A DNA stretch of 10,850 nt from Deltaproteobacteria bacterium (lineage in GTDB: Bacteria > Desulfobacterota > Desulfobaccia > Desulfobaccales > 0-14-0-80-60-11), in NCBI GenBank assembly GCA_016874945.1, contig VGSO01000070.1:1-10850 (forward strand), in the 5' to 3' direction. The position numbers and the translations under genes were made by a program. A model generated the notes under the pieces. That model made no database searches, had not been told where the DNA came from, and saw nothing but the letters and a program-made list of their open reading frames with translations. The stretch's first letter is position 1. Every line of letters begins with the position of its first letter. This document shows positions 1 to 5,672 of the stretch, in pieces.

Positions 1-2
1 GC

Positions 3-128
3 CTGGAAGGAGCCGAATTAGCGGCAACTTCCAGTTCTGCCAGAGAACAATTCTCCAGGTTGGGCGCAATCCGTCTGGGCACAAATGAAGGAAAACATAC
101 TTTTCATAAAAAGTCTAGTTTTTTGTAA
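3..128 (+). other. Open frame at window edge, possible C-terminal tail of an unseen gene
   Basis: From the left edge one frame stays open for 41 codons before a TAA at 126-128. It reads as a polar peptide, with no motif I recognise. It lies in the same frame as the transposase remnant that follows but is separated from it by the stop. It could be the tail of a gene starting outside the window, transposon debris, or chance. Base composition turns strongly A/T-rich near its end (about 100-160), which suggests a junction. Confidence 0.15.
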
Positions 129-158
129 ACTATTTTTGTCTTTGATGGGAAAAAACTT

Positions 159-554
159 TTGGCAAACGCTATAGTCCCCAGGATCGGCTTTGTGGTGACC
201 AACTCACGGCTGCCTGCCGGCAAGGTGATCAGGGTCTATAATGGCCGGGCCGAGATAGAAAACCGGATCAAGGAAGGTAAGAACACCCTGCGTTGGGACA
301 AAACCAGTTGCCAAAGGTTCGAGGCAAACCAGGCCAGGCTACAGATGGGGGTCCTGGCCTACAACCTCCTGCATATGATCCGGCAGTTCTATGTTTGGGG
401 GGAAGATGTGCGTCGGTCTATCGACTGGCTGATCAAGCGCCTGATCAAAGTGGGCGCCAGGGTTTCTTATCACGCCCGGCGGCGGCATGTGCATGTGGCT
501 TCGGCTTTTCCTCTGGCTCATCATTACCGAGCGGCGCTGGCCTGGGGTTCTTAA
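159..554 (+). pseudogene. IS1380-family transposase, C-terminal remnant
   Basis: The 131-residue frame resembles the C-terminal part of IS1380-family DDE transposases, which normally run to about 430-460 residues. Visible landmarks are PRIGFVVTN near residues 7-15, then Y27, R30, E34 and K41 with exactly the Y-(2)-R-(3)-E-(6)-K spacing of the IS4-like superfamily; E34 would be the third catalytic acid. The family-typical LAYNLLHMIRQF follows at about 66-77 and LIKVGARVSYHARR near 95-108. The first two catalytic aspartates and the whole N-terminus are missing. The nominal TTG start at 159 is only where the frame is open. An in-frame TAA lies at 126-128, and similarity seems to begin abruptly in the A/T-rich stretch just before it. 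I read it as a decayed 3' end of an insertion sequence, not a working gene; I could not identify the terminal repeat of the element. Confidence 0.8.
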
Positions 555-813
555 GGCAACCACATTGAGGCATCCGGATTCTAAGGGGCAGGTATGCCAA
601 AATTTATGAGAAAATTACTATATCCGGTTGGGTGGCTGACAAATTCTTTGAAATTTATGCTATCATCGCTGTCGAAAAATAATTCGGCTACAAAAGATGA
701 ATTTTATCGGGATTAAACCCGGGGAAAGATGTCCCCAAAACTATTTTTAACCGCCGTGGCCAAGACTGCGGCATAATCTCGGCCAAAATGATGATGTTAA
801 AAATTATATTTAT
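555..813. other. Low-GC spacer without a recognisable gene
   Basis: This stretch between the transposase remnant and the PHP gene is A/T-rich compared with the rest of the window and has no long ORF on either strand. It may include the 3' noncoding end of the IS1380 element, but I see no clear terminal inverted repeat or target duplication. A 9-codon frame starting with three consecutive ATG codons (788-796) ends at TGA 815-817 and overlaps the next small ORF by ATGA; this may be coincidence. Confidence 0.5.
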
Positions 814-954
814 ATGAAAGGAGGTTATACTTTAAAGTATACATTGCCTAAGTATACTGAACAAGAATTATACGCCGGGACACCAATAGAGGAAGTTACT
901 GATTTCTTTGAGAAAGTTTATTTAAGTATAATAAGTTTTGACTTACCAAAATGA
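814..954 (+). CDS. Possible small protein of 46 residues overlapping the PHP gene
   Basis: ATG at 814 opens 46 codons ending at TGA 952-954. That stop overlaps the ATG of the PHP gene (951) in an ATGA arrangement typical of translational coupling. The peptide begins MKGGYTLKYTLPKYTEQELY and ends LSIISFDLPK; it is charged, of low GC and without a family I recognise. No Shine-Dalgarno precedes ATG 814. A strong GGAGG (820-824) lies just inside the ORF and is followed by a 16-bp palindrome and then an in-frame TTG at 844, which could be an alternative start giving 36 residues. The case for coding rests on the overlap and on the absence of an SD of its own for the PHP gene. It could equally be a chance frame in low-GC DNA or a remnant. 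Confidence 0.3.
   Translation: MKGGYTLKYTLPKYTEQELYAGTPIEEVTDFFEKVYLSIISFDLPK
826..841. repeat. 16-bp perfect palindrome with related half-sites nearby
   Basis: TATACTTTAAAGTATA is a perfect palindrome. AAGTATA recurs at 835-841, 850-856 and 924-930, and AGTATACT at 851-858 is again self-complementary. The spacing and symmetry would suit an operator for a dimeric regulator, or a small hairpin directly downstream of the GGAGG at 820-824. No regulator is visible nearby, so the function is unassigned. Confidence 0.45.
927..932 (+). promoter_or_regulatory. Candidate -10 box upstream of the PHP gene
   Basis: TATAAT stands 18 bases before the PHP start codon. No good -35 hexamer lies at 16-18 bp; TTGAGA at 908-913 is only 13 bp away. 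If this is real, transcription would start close to the ATG and the mRNA would be almost leaderless, which would fit the lack of a Shine-Dalgarno there. It could be fortuitous in A/T-rich DNA. Confidence 0.2.
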
Positions 955-1817
955 AAGAACTCATTGACCTGCACGCCCATTCCACCGCCTCCGACGGGTC
1001 TTATGCCCCGGCGGAGGTTGTGCGCCTGGCTAAAGAAGGAGGCCTTACGGCCATTGCCCTGACGGACCACGACACCATTGACGGCATCCCCGAGGCCATG
1101 GCCGCGGGGGACAAGTGGGGGGTGGAAGTCATCCCCGGGGTGGAAATCAGCGCCCATTTTCCCGGGGGGTCCATGCACGTCCTGGGCTATTTCATCGATT
1201 ACACCAACGGCCTGCTGGATGAGCGCCTGGCGGTGCTCAAACAGGCCCGGCTGGACCGGAACCCCCAGATTATCGCCAAGCTTAACGCCCTGGGCATTCC
1301 CCTCACCATGGAGCAGGTGGTCAAAGTCTCCGGGGGCGGCCAGGTGGGGCGGCCCCATATCGCCCGGGCCTTGTGGGAGGCGGGTTACGTGAGCAACATC
1401 CAGGATGCCTTTGACAAATTCCTGCGCAGCGGCGCCCCGGCCCATGTGAATAAGTTTCGCTTTCCCCCCCGGGAGGCCATCAATATGATCCGGGAGGCGG
1501 GGGGCGTGCCGGTCCTGTCCCACCCCTTCACCTTGGGCCTGGGCTCGGCCTATGCCCTGAAAAACACCCTCCTGGAATTGAAGGGCCTGGGGCTGGCGGG
1601 CATCGAGGTTTTTTACTCCGAACACAGCCGAGAGCAAGAGGCCCTCTACTTGAAGCTGGCCCGGGAACTGGGCCTGCTCGTCACCGGCGGCTCCGACTTT
1701 CACGGCCTCAACAAACCCGAAGTGGTCTTTGGGAAGATGCGCTCCCAGGGAAAAGTCATTTATCAGCTGGCGGAGACTTTAAAAGCCTGGCGGGAAAAGA
1801 ATATAAATCACCGATAA
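951..1817 (+). CDS. PHP-domain metal-dependent phosphoesterase (RNase AM / YciV type)
   Basis: A 288-residue protein of the PHP family, whose YciV/RNase AM and nucleoside 3',5'-bisphosphate phosphatase members hydrolyse phosphoesters of RNA ends or nucleotides using a cluster of metal ions. The expected ligands are visible: H8 and H10 in DLHAHSTASDGS, D15, D39-H40-D41 in ALTDHDT, E65 in GVEIS, H76 in HVLGYF, H191 in LSHPF, and D249 with H251 in GSDFHG. The GRPHIAR segment at 133-139 is typical of this subgroup. Length matches the family and there is no signal peptide, so it should be cytosolic. The ATG at 951 places DLHAH at residues 6-10 as in relatives, so I trust it despite the missing Shine-Dalgarno; ATGA overlap with the small upstream ORF may supply coupling. 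The O-acyltransferase gene follows after 16 bases. Substrate cannot be read from the sequence. Confidence 0.9.
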   Translation: MKELIDLHAHSTASDGSYAPAEVVRLAKEGGLTAIALTDHDTIDGIPEAMAAGDKWGVEVIPGVEISAHFPGGSMHVLGYFIDYTNGLLDERLAVLKQARLDRNPQIIAKLNALGIPLTMEQVVKVSGGGQVGRPHIARALWEAGYVSNIQDAFDKFLRSGAPAHVNKFRFPPREAINMIREAGGVPVLSHPFTLGLGSAYALKNTLLELKGLGLAGIEVFYSEHSREQEALYLKLARELGLLVTGGSDFHGLNKPEVVFGKMRSQGKVIYQLAETLKAWREKNINHR

Positions 1818-1833
1818 ACCCGGATTAACCCAG

Positions 1834-3417
1834 ATGTCATTTATAACCTGGCAATATTTTCTATTTCTGCCCCTTATTTTCGTCCTCTATTGGCAGTTGC
1901 CCCCCAGGCTGCGCCTGCCGTTGCTCCTGATAGCCAGCTACTTTTTTTACGCCTGCTGGGACGTGCGCTTCCTGGCCCTGGTCCTCACGACCACGGTCAT
2001 TGACTATATTTGCGGCCTGAGCCTGGGAGGCCGGAGGCTCAAACCGGCCTGGGTCCTGATCCTGGCCCTGCTCCCGGGCGCCTGGCTGGGGGTCTGTTAT
2101 CTTCTGCTGACTTCATGGGGCCAGGCGACCCCGCTCCTCATTGCCGTGGCCGGGGGCCTGGGGGTGGCTTTCTTTGCCATCCATGAAGGCGTCTGGGCCT
2201 GGGGCGGGGAGAAGCGGAACAAAGGACTTCTCATCCTCAGTGTGGGCTTTTGCCTGGCCATCCTGGGGTTTTTCAAGTATTTCAATTTTTTCGTGGATTC
2301 GGCCCAGAACCTCCTGGGGCACATGGGCTTGCAGGCCAACTTCGTGCTGCTGCACATCATTCTGCCGGTGGGCATCTCCTTTTACACCTTTCAATCCCTG
2401 GGCTACGTCATTGACGTGTACCGGAGGACCTCTCCGGCCTGCGCCGACTTTCTCACTTTCGCCACTTTTGACGCCTTTTTCCCCCAGATGGTCTCGGGGC
2501 CCATCGAGCGAGGGAAGAATCTCATTCCCCAACTGGAAGGGGTGGGGATTTTTCAAAACTCCTACGTCCACGACGGCCTGCGCCTTATACTGGTGGGATT
2601 GTTCAAGAAGGTCTTTGTGGCCGACAACTGCGCGGTCATCGCGGGTTACGTCTTCGACCCCCGGACCGCGCTCACCGCGCCCTGGGCCATCCTGGGGGTA
2701 GTGGCCTTTGCATTTCAGATTTACGGAGACTTTTCCGGGTATACGGATATCGCCCGGGGCTCGGCCAAACTGCTGGGTATCAACCTCATGGAGAATTTCC
2801 GGTTCCCCTATTTCGCCCGCAATCCCTCGGACTTCTGGTCCCGGTGGCATATCTCCCTCTCCACCTGGTTCCGGGATTATGTGTACATTCCTCTGGGGGG
2901 CAACCGGGGAAGCCAGTGGGACACCATCCGCAACCTGGCCGTCACCATGCTGTTGGCGGGTTTGTGGCACGGGGCCAACTGGATCTTTGTCATCTGGGGG
3001 GCCTATCATGGGGCGCTGCTCATCCTCTACCGCTTTGTGCCGCCTTTCACCGGGTTCATGGCCAAGGAAAAGAAAGGCCGGGGGTTGCAGTGGATGGCCG
3101 CGGCCCTGATGTTTCTGTTTACCCTGGCGGGCTGGGCCATTTTCCGCAGCGCCAATCTGGCCCAACTGGGCCAGTGGTTCGCCGCCCTGGGCCACTGGCA
3201 GGCCGGGGCGGTTCCCTGGCAGAAATCTGCCCTGTGGCTGCTGTTCCATATCGTCCCCTTGCTGCTCCTCCAGGCGCTCACCTGGAAACAGGGGGATGAA
3301 GCCGGGGGCCTGGAGCGCCTGCCATGGCCGGTCCGGGGCTTGCTTTACACCGCGCTCCTGCTCCTGGTGGTGTCCTCTTCGGAGCAGGACCAGGAATTTA
3401 TCTATTTTCAGTTCTGA
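1834..3417 (+). CDS. MBOAT-family O-acyltransferase (AlgI-like)
   Basis: A 527-residue polytopic membrane protein of the MBOAT family. Members such as AlgI move acyl groups, usually acetyl, across the inner membrane toward an exported polysaccharide or cell-wall polymer. Hydrophobic segments run through most of the length. Diagnostic motifs are VGISFYTFQSLGYVIDVYR (179-197), FFPQMVSGPIER (215-226), YGDFSGYTDIARG (297-309), NPSDFWSRWHISLSTWFRDY (330-349), IPLGGNR (352-358) and AGLWHGANW (375-383), where H379 would be the conserved catalytic histidine. The C-terminus EFIYFQF is typical of AlgI-type proteins. Length is close to the usual 470-520. The start ATG at 1834 has no Shine-Dalgarno in the 16 bases after the PHP gene, yet MSFITWQYFLFLPLIF is the normal N-terminus for the family. 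Its TGA overlaps the ATG of the SGNH-like gene by one base, implying coupled expression. The acceptor glycan is unknown. Confidence 0.93.
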   Translation: MSFITWQYFLFLPLIFVLYWQLPPRLRLPLLLIASYFFYACWDVRFLALVLTTTVIDYICGLSLGGRRLKPAWVLILALLPGAWLGVCYLLLTSWGQATPLLIAVAGGLGVAFFAIHEGVWAWGGEKRNKGLLILSVGFCLAILGFFKYFNFFVDSAQNLLGHMGLQANFVLLHIILPVGISFYTFQSLGYVIDVYRRTSPACADFLTFATFDAFFPQMVSGPIERGKNLIPQLEGVGIFQNSYVHDGLRLILVGLFKKVFVADNCAVIAGYVFDPRTALTAPWAILGVVAFAFQIYGDFSGYTDIARGSAKLLGINLMENFRFPYFARNPSDFWSRWHISLSTWFRDYVYIPLGGNRGSQWDTIRNLAVTMLLAGLWHGANWIFVIWGAYHGALLILYRFVPPFTGFMAKEKKGRGLQWMAAALMFLFTLAGWAIFRSANLAQLGQWFAALGHWQAGAVPWQKSALWLLFHIVPLLLLQALTWKQGDEAGGLERLPWPVRGLLYTALLLLVVSSSEQDQEFIYFQF

Positions 3418-4445
3418 TGAAAAGTCTGATTAAACCAGCCTTTGTCCTGACCGTGGCCTTGATAGTCCTCCTGGAAGGGGGGGCCCGGCTTTTTTTCCCC
3501 CAGGGGGTGTCGGGGCGCTTTGACTACGGCTACGATCCGGACGCCGGTTTTGCAGAAAATGCCGACGGCACGGTGAAGCTCTTCCGGGCCGGGGGACGGC
3601 GCTTCTTTCCACAGTCTTTTTCCAAGGAACGTCCCCCCGGCACTTTCCGGGTTTTCGTCATCGGCGACTCCATCCCCCGGGGGCCCAGCCTCCAGGCGTC
3701 CTATGCCTGGCTGCTGGGTGATGAACTTCGGAAAAACTGGATTCCCGCCGAGGCTTTTAATCTGGCGGTGCCGGGCTTTGGGGTGCGCCGCTGCCAGATC
3801 GTCCTGGACCGGATCATCCGGTATGACCCCAGCCTGATCATTCTTCATGTCAATTACAGCAACGAATATGAAGATGAACGGGAGTGGCGCCGCACCCAGG
3901 AATTCAAAGGCTGGCACCCCCGCCACTGGCTGATGAAGCTCTTCATTTTACGGCGGCTTTACGAAATGAAGCAGGAGCAGGTCTTCTGGAGACTGGTCCC
4001 CACTGAGATCCGCCAGCGCCGGGCCGTGAATGATGCGGATGCGGAGGTGGCCGCGTCCATGGATGCTCAAAAGATGAGGGAGTGGAGCCGGCAGGTGGAG
4101 CGGGTGACCCGGGAGAGTGCGGACCTGGCCCGGCGCCGGCACATTCCCATCCTTCTCCTTACCCATTGCAGCGTGGAGACAAACCCTTCCCATGGGCCCC
4201 AACTCAATGATTTTGACATGGACGGCTTGGGGGAGTCCCTGGCCGGGGCCGGGGTCTATCACCTGTCCATGAAGGAGGTCTTTGCCGGAACCCCGAATTT
4301 TCAGTCCCATTTTACCGATGGTAGCCATATGAAACAGTCGGGGCACCTTATTCTGGCCCAGGCGATTTTTCACAAGCTCCAAAAGGAAAGGCTGCTGGCC
4401 GGGTTTACGCCTGGAAACCTCGGGAAGACCGCTGAATCCAAGTGA
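3417..4445 (+). CDS. SGNH-hydrolase-like protein, partner of the O-acyltransferase
   Basis: I start this gene at ATG 3417, overlapping the MBOAT stop in TGATG, which gives 342 residues; the open frame continues upstream to 3324 but that part lies inside the MBOAT gene. The N-terminus has one hydrophobic segment (about 7-20), giving a membrane anchor or uncleaved signal, so the domain should be periplasmic. SGNH/GDSL landmarks are present: block I FVIGDSIPRG (80-89, S85 as nucleophile), block II NLAVPGFGV (115-123, G120), a block-III-like HVNYSNE (144-150), and block V DGSHM (301-305) with D301 and H304, followed by SGHLILAQ. Proteins of this type (compare AlgJ/AlgX and PatB) commonly pair with MBOAT proteins and place the acetyl group on the sugar. 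In this setting acyl transfer is likelier than free hydrolysis. The region at 150-250 is charged and not recognised. The last 15 or so residues look like an unstructured tail. Confidence 0.82.
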   Translation: MKSLIKPAFVLTVALIVLLEGGARLFFPQGVSGRFDYGYDPDAGFAENADGTVKLFRAGGRRFFPQSFSKERPPGTFRVFVIGDSIPRGPSLQASYAWLLGDELRKNWIPAEAFNLAVPGFGVRRCQIVLDRIIRYDPSLIILHVNYSNEYEDEREWRRTQEFKGWHPRHWLMKLFILRRLYEMKQEQVFWRLVPTEIRQRRAVNDADAEVAASMDAQKMREWSRQVERVTRESADLARRRHIPILLLTHCSVETNPSHGPQLNDFDMDGLGESLAGAGVYHLSMKEVFAGTPNFQSHFTDGSHMKQSGHLILAQAIFHKLQKERLLAGFTPGNLGKTAESK

Positions 4446-4570
4446 GTGCTTTCAGGTTTCATTATCTATGGCAGGAAGGTTTGCAGCCAAGTTATGGGGC
4501 GCAGCGCCCACTTTACAAAAAACTTTTCGAAGCAATAGAGAAGCTATCTTTCAACCGAAGAAGATTTTTT

Positions 4571-4605
4571 GCTGAAAGCGGATAGCCGACAGCTGACAGC
4601 TAATA
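4571..4605. repeat. Degenerate 7-bp tandem array, unit GCTGACA
   Basis: Five consecutive 7-base units read GCTGAAA, GCGGATA, GCCGACA, GCTGACA, GCTAATA. The period is constant while the units have drifted. Arrays of other 7- or 8-bp units occur in other spacers of this window. Confidence 0.6.
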
Positions 4606-4653
4606 CTTTATTCCCTTTCAAATGCAACCCTTATTGGTATTCCAGGTTTTCCT

Positions 4654-4681
4654 AACCGAAAACCGAAAACCGAAAACCGAA
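4654..4681. repeat. Perfect 7-bp tandem array, 4 x AACCGAA
   Basis: Four perfect copies of AACCGAA are followed at once by AACGG. GGTTTTC a few bases upstream (about 4646-4652) is complementary to the repeat junction GAAAACC. The array ends just before the TATAAT at 4687. Confidence 0.85.
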
Positions 4682-4686
4682 AACGG

Positions 4687-4692
4687 TATAAT
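4687..4692 (+). promoter_or_regulatory. Candidate -10 box for the lipoprotein gene
   Basis: TATAAT lies 57 bases before the lipoprotein start. The region 17 bp upstream is the AACCGAA array and does not resemble TTGACA, and there is no extended -10 TG. Weak support. Confidence 0.2.
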
Positions 4693-4736
4693 AATTGTTG
4701 TCAGGAAGCGCAAAATGGGAGATGATTTTTACCTCC

Positions 4737-4745
4737 AGGAGGTGA
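4737..4745 (+). promoter_or_regulatory. Strong Shine-Dalgarno of the lipoprotein gene, inside a short palindrome
   Basis: AGGAGGTGA ends four bases before ATG 4750 and fixes that start. The bases just before it, ACCTCC, are the exact complement of GGAGGT, so 4731-4743 (ACCTCCAGGAGGT) is symmetrical about one base. A one-base loop cannot form a local hairpin, but ACCTCC could pair with the SD of another molecule. Confidence 0.8.
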
Positions 4746-4749
4746 AGGC

Positions 4750-5487
4750 ATGAAAAGCGCGGTCCGGATGGGGACTCTGGCCGCCCTGTTGCTGCTGACT
4801 ACCGGCTGCAGCGCCACCTATCCTTATCTTCCTCCAGGTCGAAGCGCCGCCCCGCCCTCCGGCAGCGCGGCCCCGGCGCCTCCGGCTGAAAGTCCGGGGG
4901 GCCAAACGCCTCTTCCCGGGCCACACTATGCCGCGCCTCCGGTGGAGCCCCAGCCGGACCTAGCCCAGAAGCTTCGGGATTTGGAGCTGCGGGTGCAGCA
5001 ATTGGAAAGCCGCCTGGGGCAACTGGAGGCCGGGAAACCCGTCCCCCCTGCCAGGAAGGAGGCCCGGGCGGCCGCTCCCCAAGGTTACCCCCCGCCGGCC
5101 GGGACAACAGCCGCGGTGGACGGCGACAAGACTTACCGTGAAGGGATGCGCCTCTACCAGGCAAAAAAATTCAGCGAAGCCCGGGGCAAATTCCACCAGT
5201 ATTTACAAGGCGGGCCCCCGGGTCCCAAGGCTCCGGAGGCCCGCTATCACCTGGCGGACAGCTTCTACCAGGAAGGCAAATATAAAGAGGCCGCGGTGGA
5301 ATTCAACAAGCTGGCCAGCCAGTTTCCTAAAAACATCCTGGCCCCCGCGGCCTTGCTGCGCCAGGCCCAGGCTTACCAGCATCTCCAGCAAACCGCCAAT
5401 TACCGGAGCACTTTGACCAGGCTGGAGCAGGCTTATCCCCAGAGCCCTGAGGCCAGGGAAGCCAATAAGCGGTTAAAAGAAAGATAA
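4750..5487 (+). CDS. TPR-containing lipoprotein, CpoB/YbgF-like
   Basis: A 245-residue exported lipoprotein. The N-terminus has positive charge, a hydrophobic stretch (8-16) and a lipobox-like LTTGC ending at C20, which would be lipidated. Residues 25-70 are a Pro/Ala/Gly-rich linker. Residues 70-95 (LAQKLRDLELRVQQLESRL) form a heptad-patterned coiled coil, then a second linker runs to about 122. The C-terminal half has TPR-like helix pairs: YREGMRLYQAKKFSEARGKF (129-148), a unit at 164-192, and a third after 199. This order (coiled coil, linker, TPR) is that of CpoB/YbgF, which in E. coli links the Tol-Pal system to peptidoglycan synthesis. Here no tol or pal gene is in view, so the assignment to that role is only an analogy; another TPR assembly lipoprotein is possible. 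The low-complexity linkers are unusually long for CpoB. The PpiD-like chaperone downstream also acts at the cell envelope. Confidence 0.75.
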   Translation: MKSAVRMGTLAALLLLTTGCSATYPYLPPGRSAAPPSGSAAPAPPAESPGGQTPLPGPHYAAPPVEPQPDLAQKLRDLELRVQQLESRLGQLEAGKPVPPARKEARAAAPQGYPPPAGTTAAVDGDKTYREGMRLYQAKKFSEARGKFHQYLQGGPPGPKAPEARYHLADSFYQEGKYKEAAVEFNKLASQFPKNILAPAALLRQAQAYQHLQQTANYRSTLTRLEQAYPQSPEAREANKRLKER

Positions 5488-5495
5488 TTCCACAG

Positions 5496-5627
5496 AGCCT
5501 CTTGCAAAATTATGTAGCCGCAGGCTTCAGCCTGCGCCCGCACAGGCTGGAAAGCCTGTGCTACCGGATATTTCTTTGAGCAACATGGGGAAAATCGTAG
5601 CCTCAAAATGAATTTTGCAAGAGGCTC
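5496..5627. mobile_element. MITE copy A with REP-pair cargo, 132 bp
   Basis: The element begins AGCCTCTTGCAAAATT and ends AATTTTGCAAGAGGCTC, giving a perfect inverted repeat of 16 bp (17 when the flanking G is counted). It is bracketed by the direct repeat CACAG (5491-5495 and 5628-5632), which can be extended to CCACAG. It encodes no protein. The interior carries a REP-like hairpin pair near the left end, then about 45 bp that match the left part of copy B in reverse complement with only a few differences. It sits between the lipoprotein and ppiD genes. Confidence 0.85.
5514..5564. repeat. REP-like pair of hairpins in copy A
   Basis: GTAGC (5514-5518) and GCTAC (5560-5564) bracket two perfect stems: CGCAGGC-TTCA-GCCTGCG (5519-5536) and GCACAGGCT-GGAA-AGCCTGTGC (5540-5561). 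A GTAG tetranucleotide placed 5' of a hairpin, with a second inverted copy opposite, is the design of bacterial REP/BIME sequences that RAYT (TnpA-REP, Y1 transposase) enzymes recognise. No such enzyme is encoded in the window. Confidence 0.75.
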
Positions 5628-5672
5628 CACAGTTTCCACCTAATAAACCGATTAAGCTGATAGGCGGTTAAC

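Larger units (their letters stand above)
4446..4736. other. Repeat-rich spacer, about 300 bp
   Basis: No gene is supported here. The spacer holds a small G/C hairpin GGGCG-CAG-CGCCC at 4497-4509 without a following T-run (a poor terminator candidate), two arrays of 7-bp units (listed separately) and a TATAAT at 4687-4692 that might serve the lipoprotein gene but lacks a convincing -35. Confidence 0.55.

Noticed and set aside
918..1703. Minus-strand open frame (261 codons) opposite the PHP gene
   Set aside because: Shadow of the PHP gene; no recognisable motif and no ribosome site.
2113..3249. Long minus-strand open frame (378 codons) across the MBOAT gene
   Set aside because: It lies entirely opposite a gene with clear family motifs. 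Its translation is rich in Pro, Gly, Gln and His as expected from antisense of GC-rich coding DNA, and it shows no domain.
3324..3416. Upstream extension of the SGNH-like gene to 3324
   Set aside because: The extension lies within the MBOAT 3' end and gives a Pro/Gly/Ala-rich peptide with no signal sequence. The ATG at 3417 gives a proper membrane anchor and a TGATG junction.
4497..4509. Intrinsic terminator after the SGNH-like gene
   Set aside because: The stem is only 5 bp with a 3-base loop and is not followed by a T-run.
4654..4681. CRISPR array
   Set aside because: Units are 7 bases, contiguous and without spacers; no cas genes are in the window.
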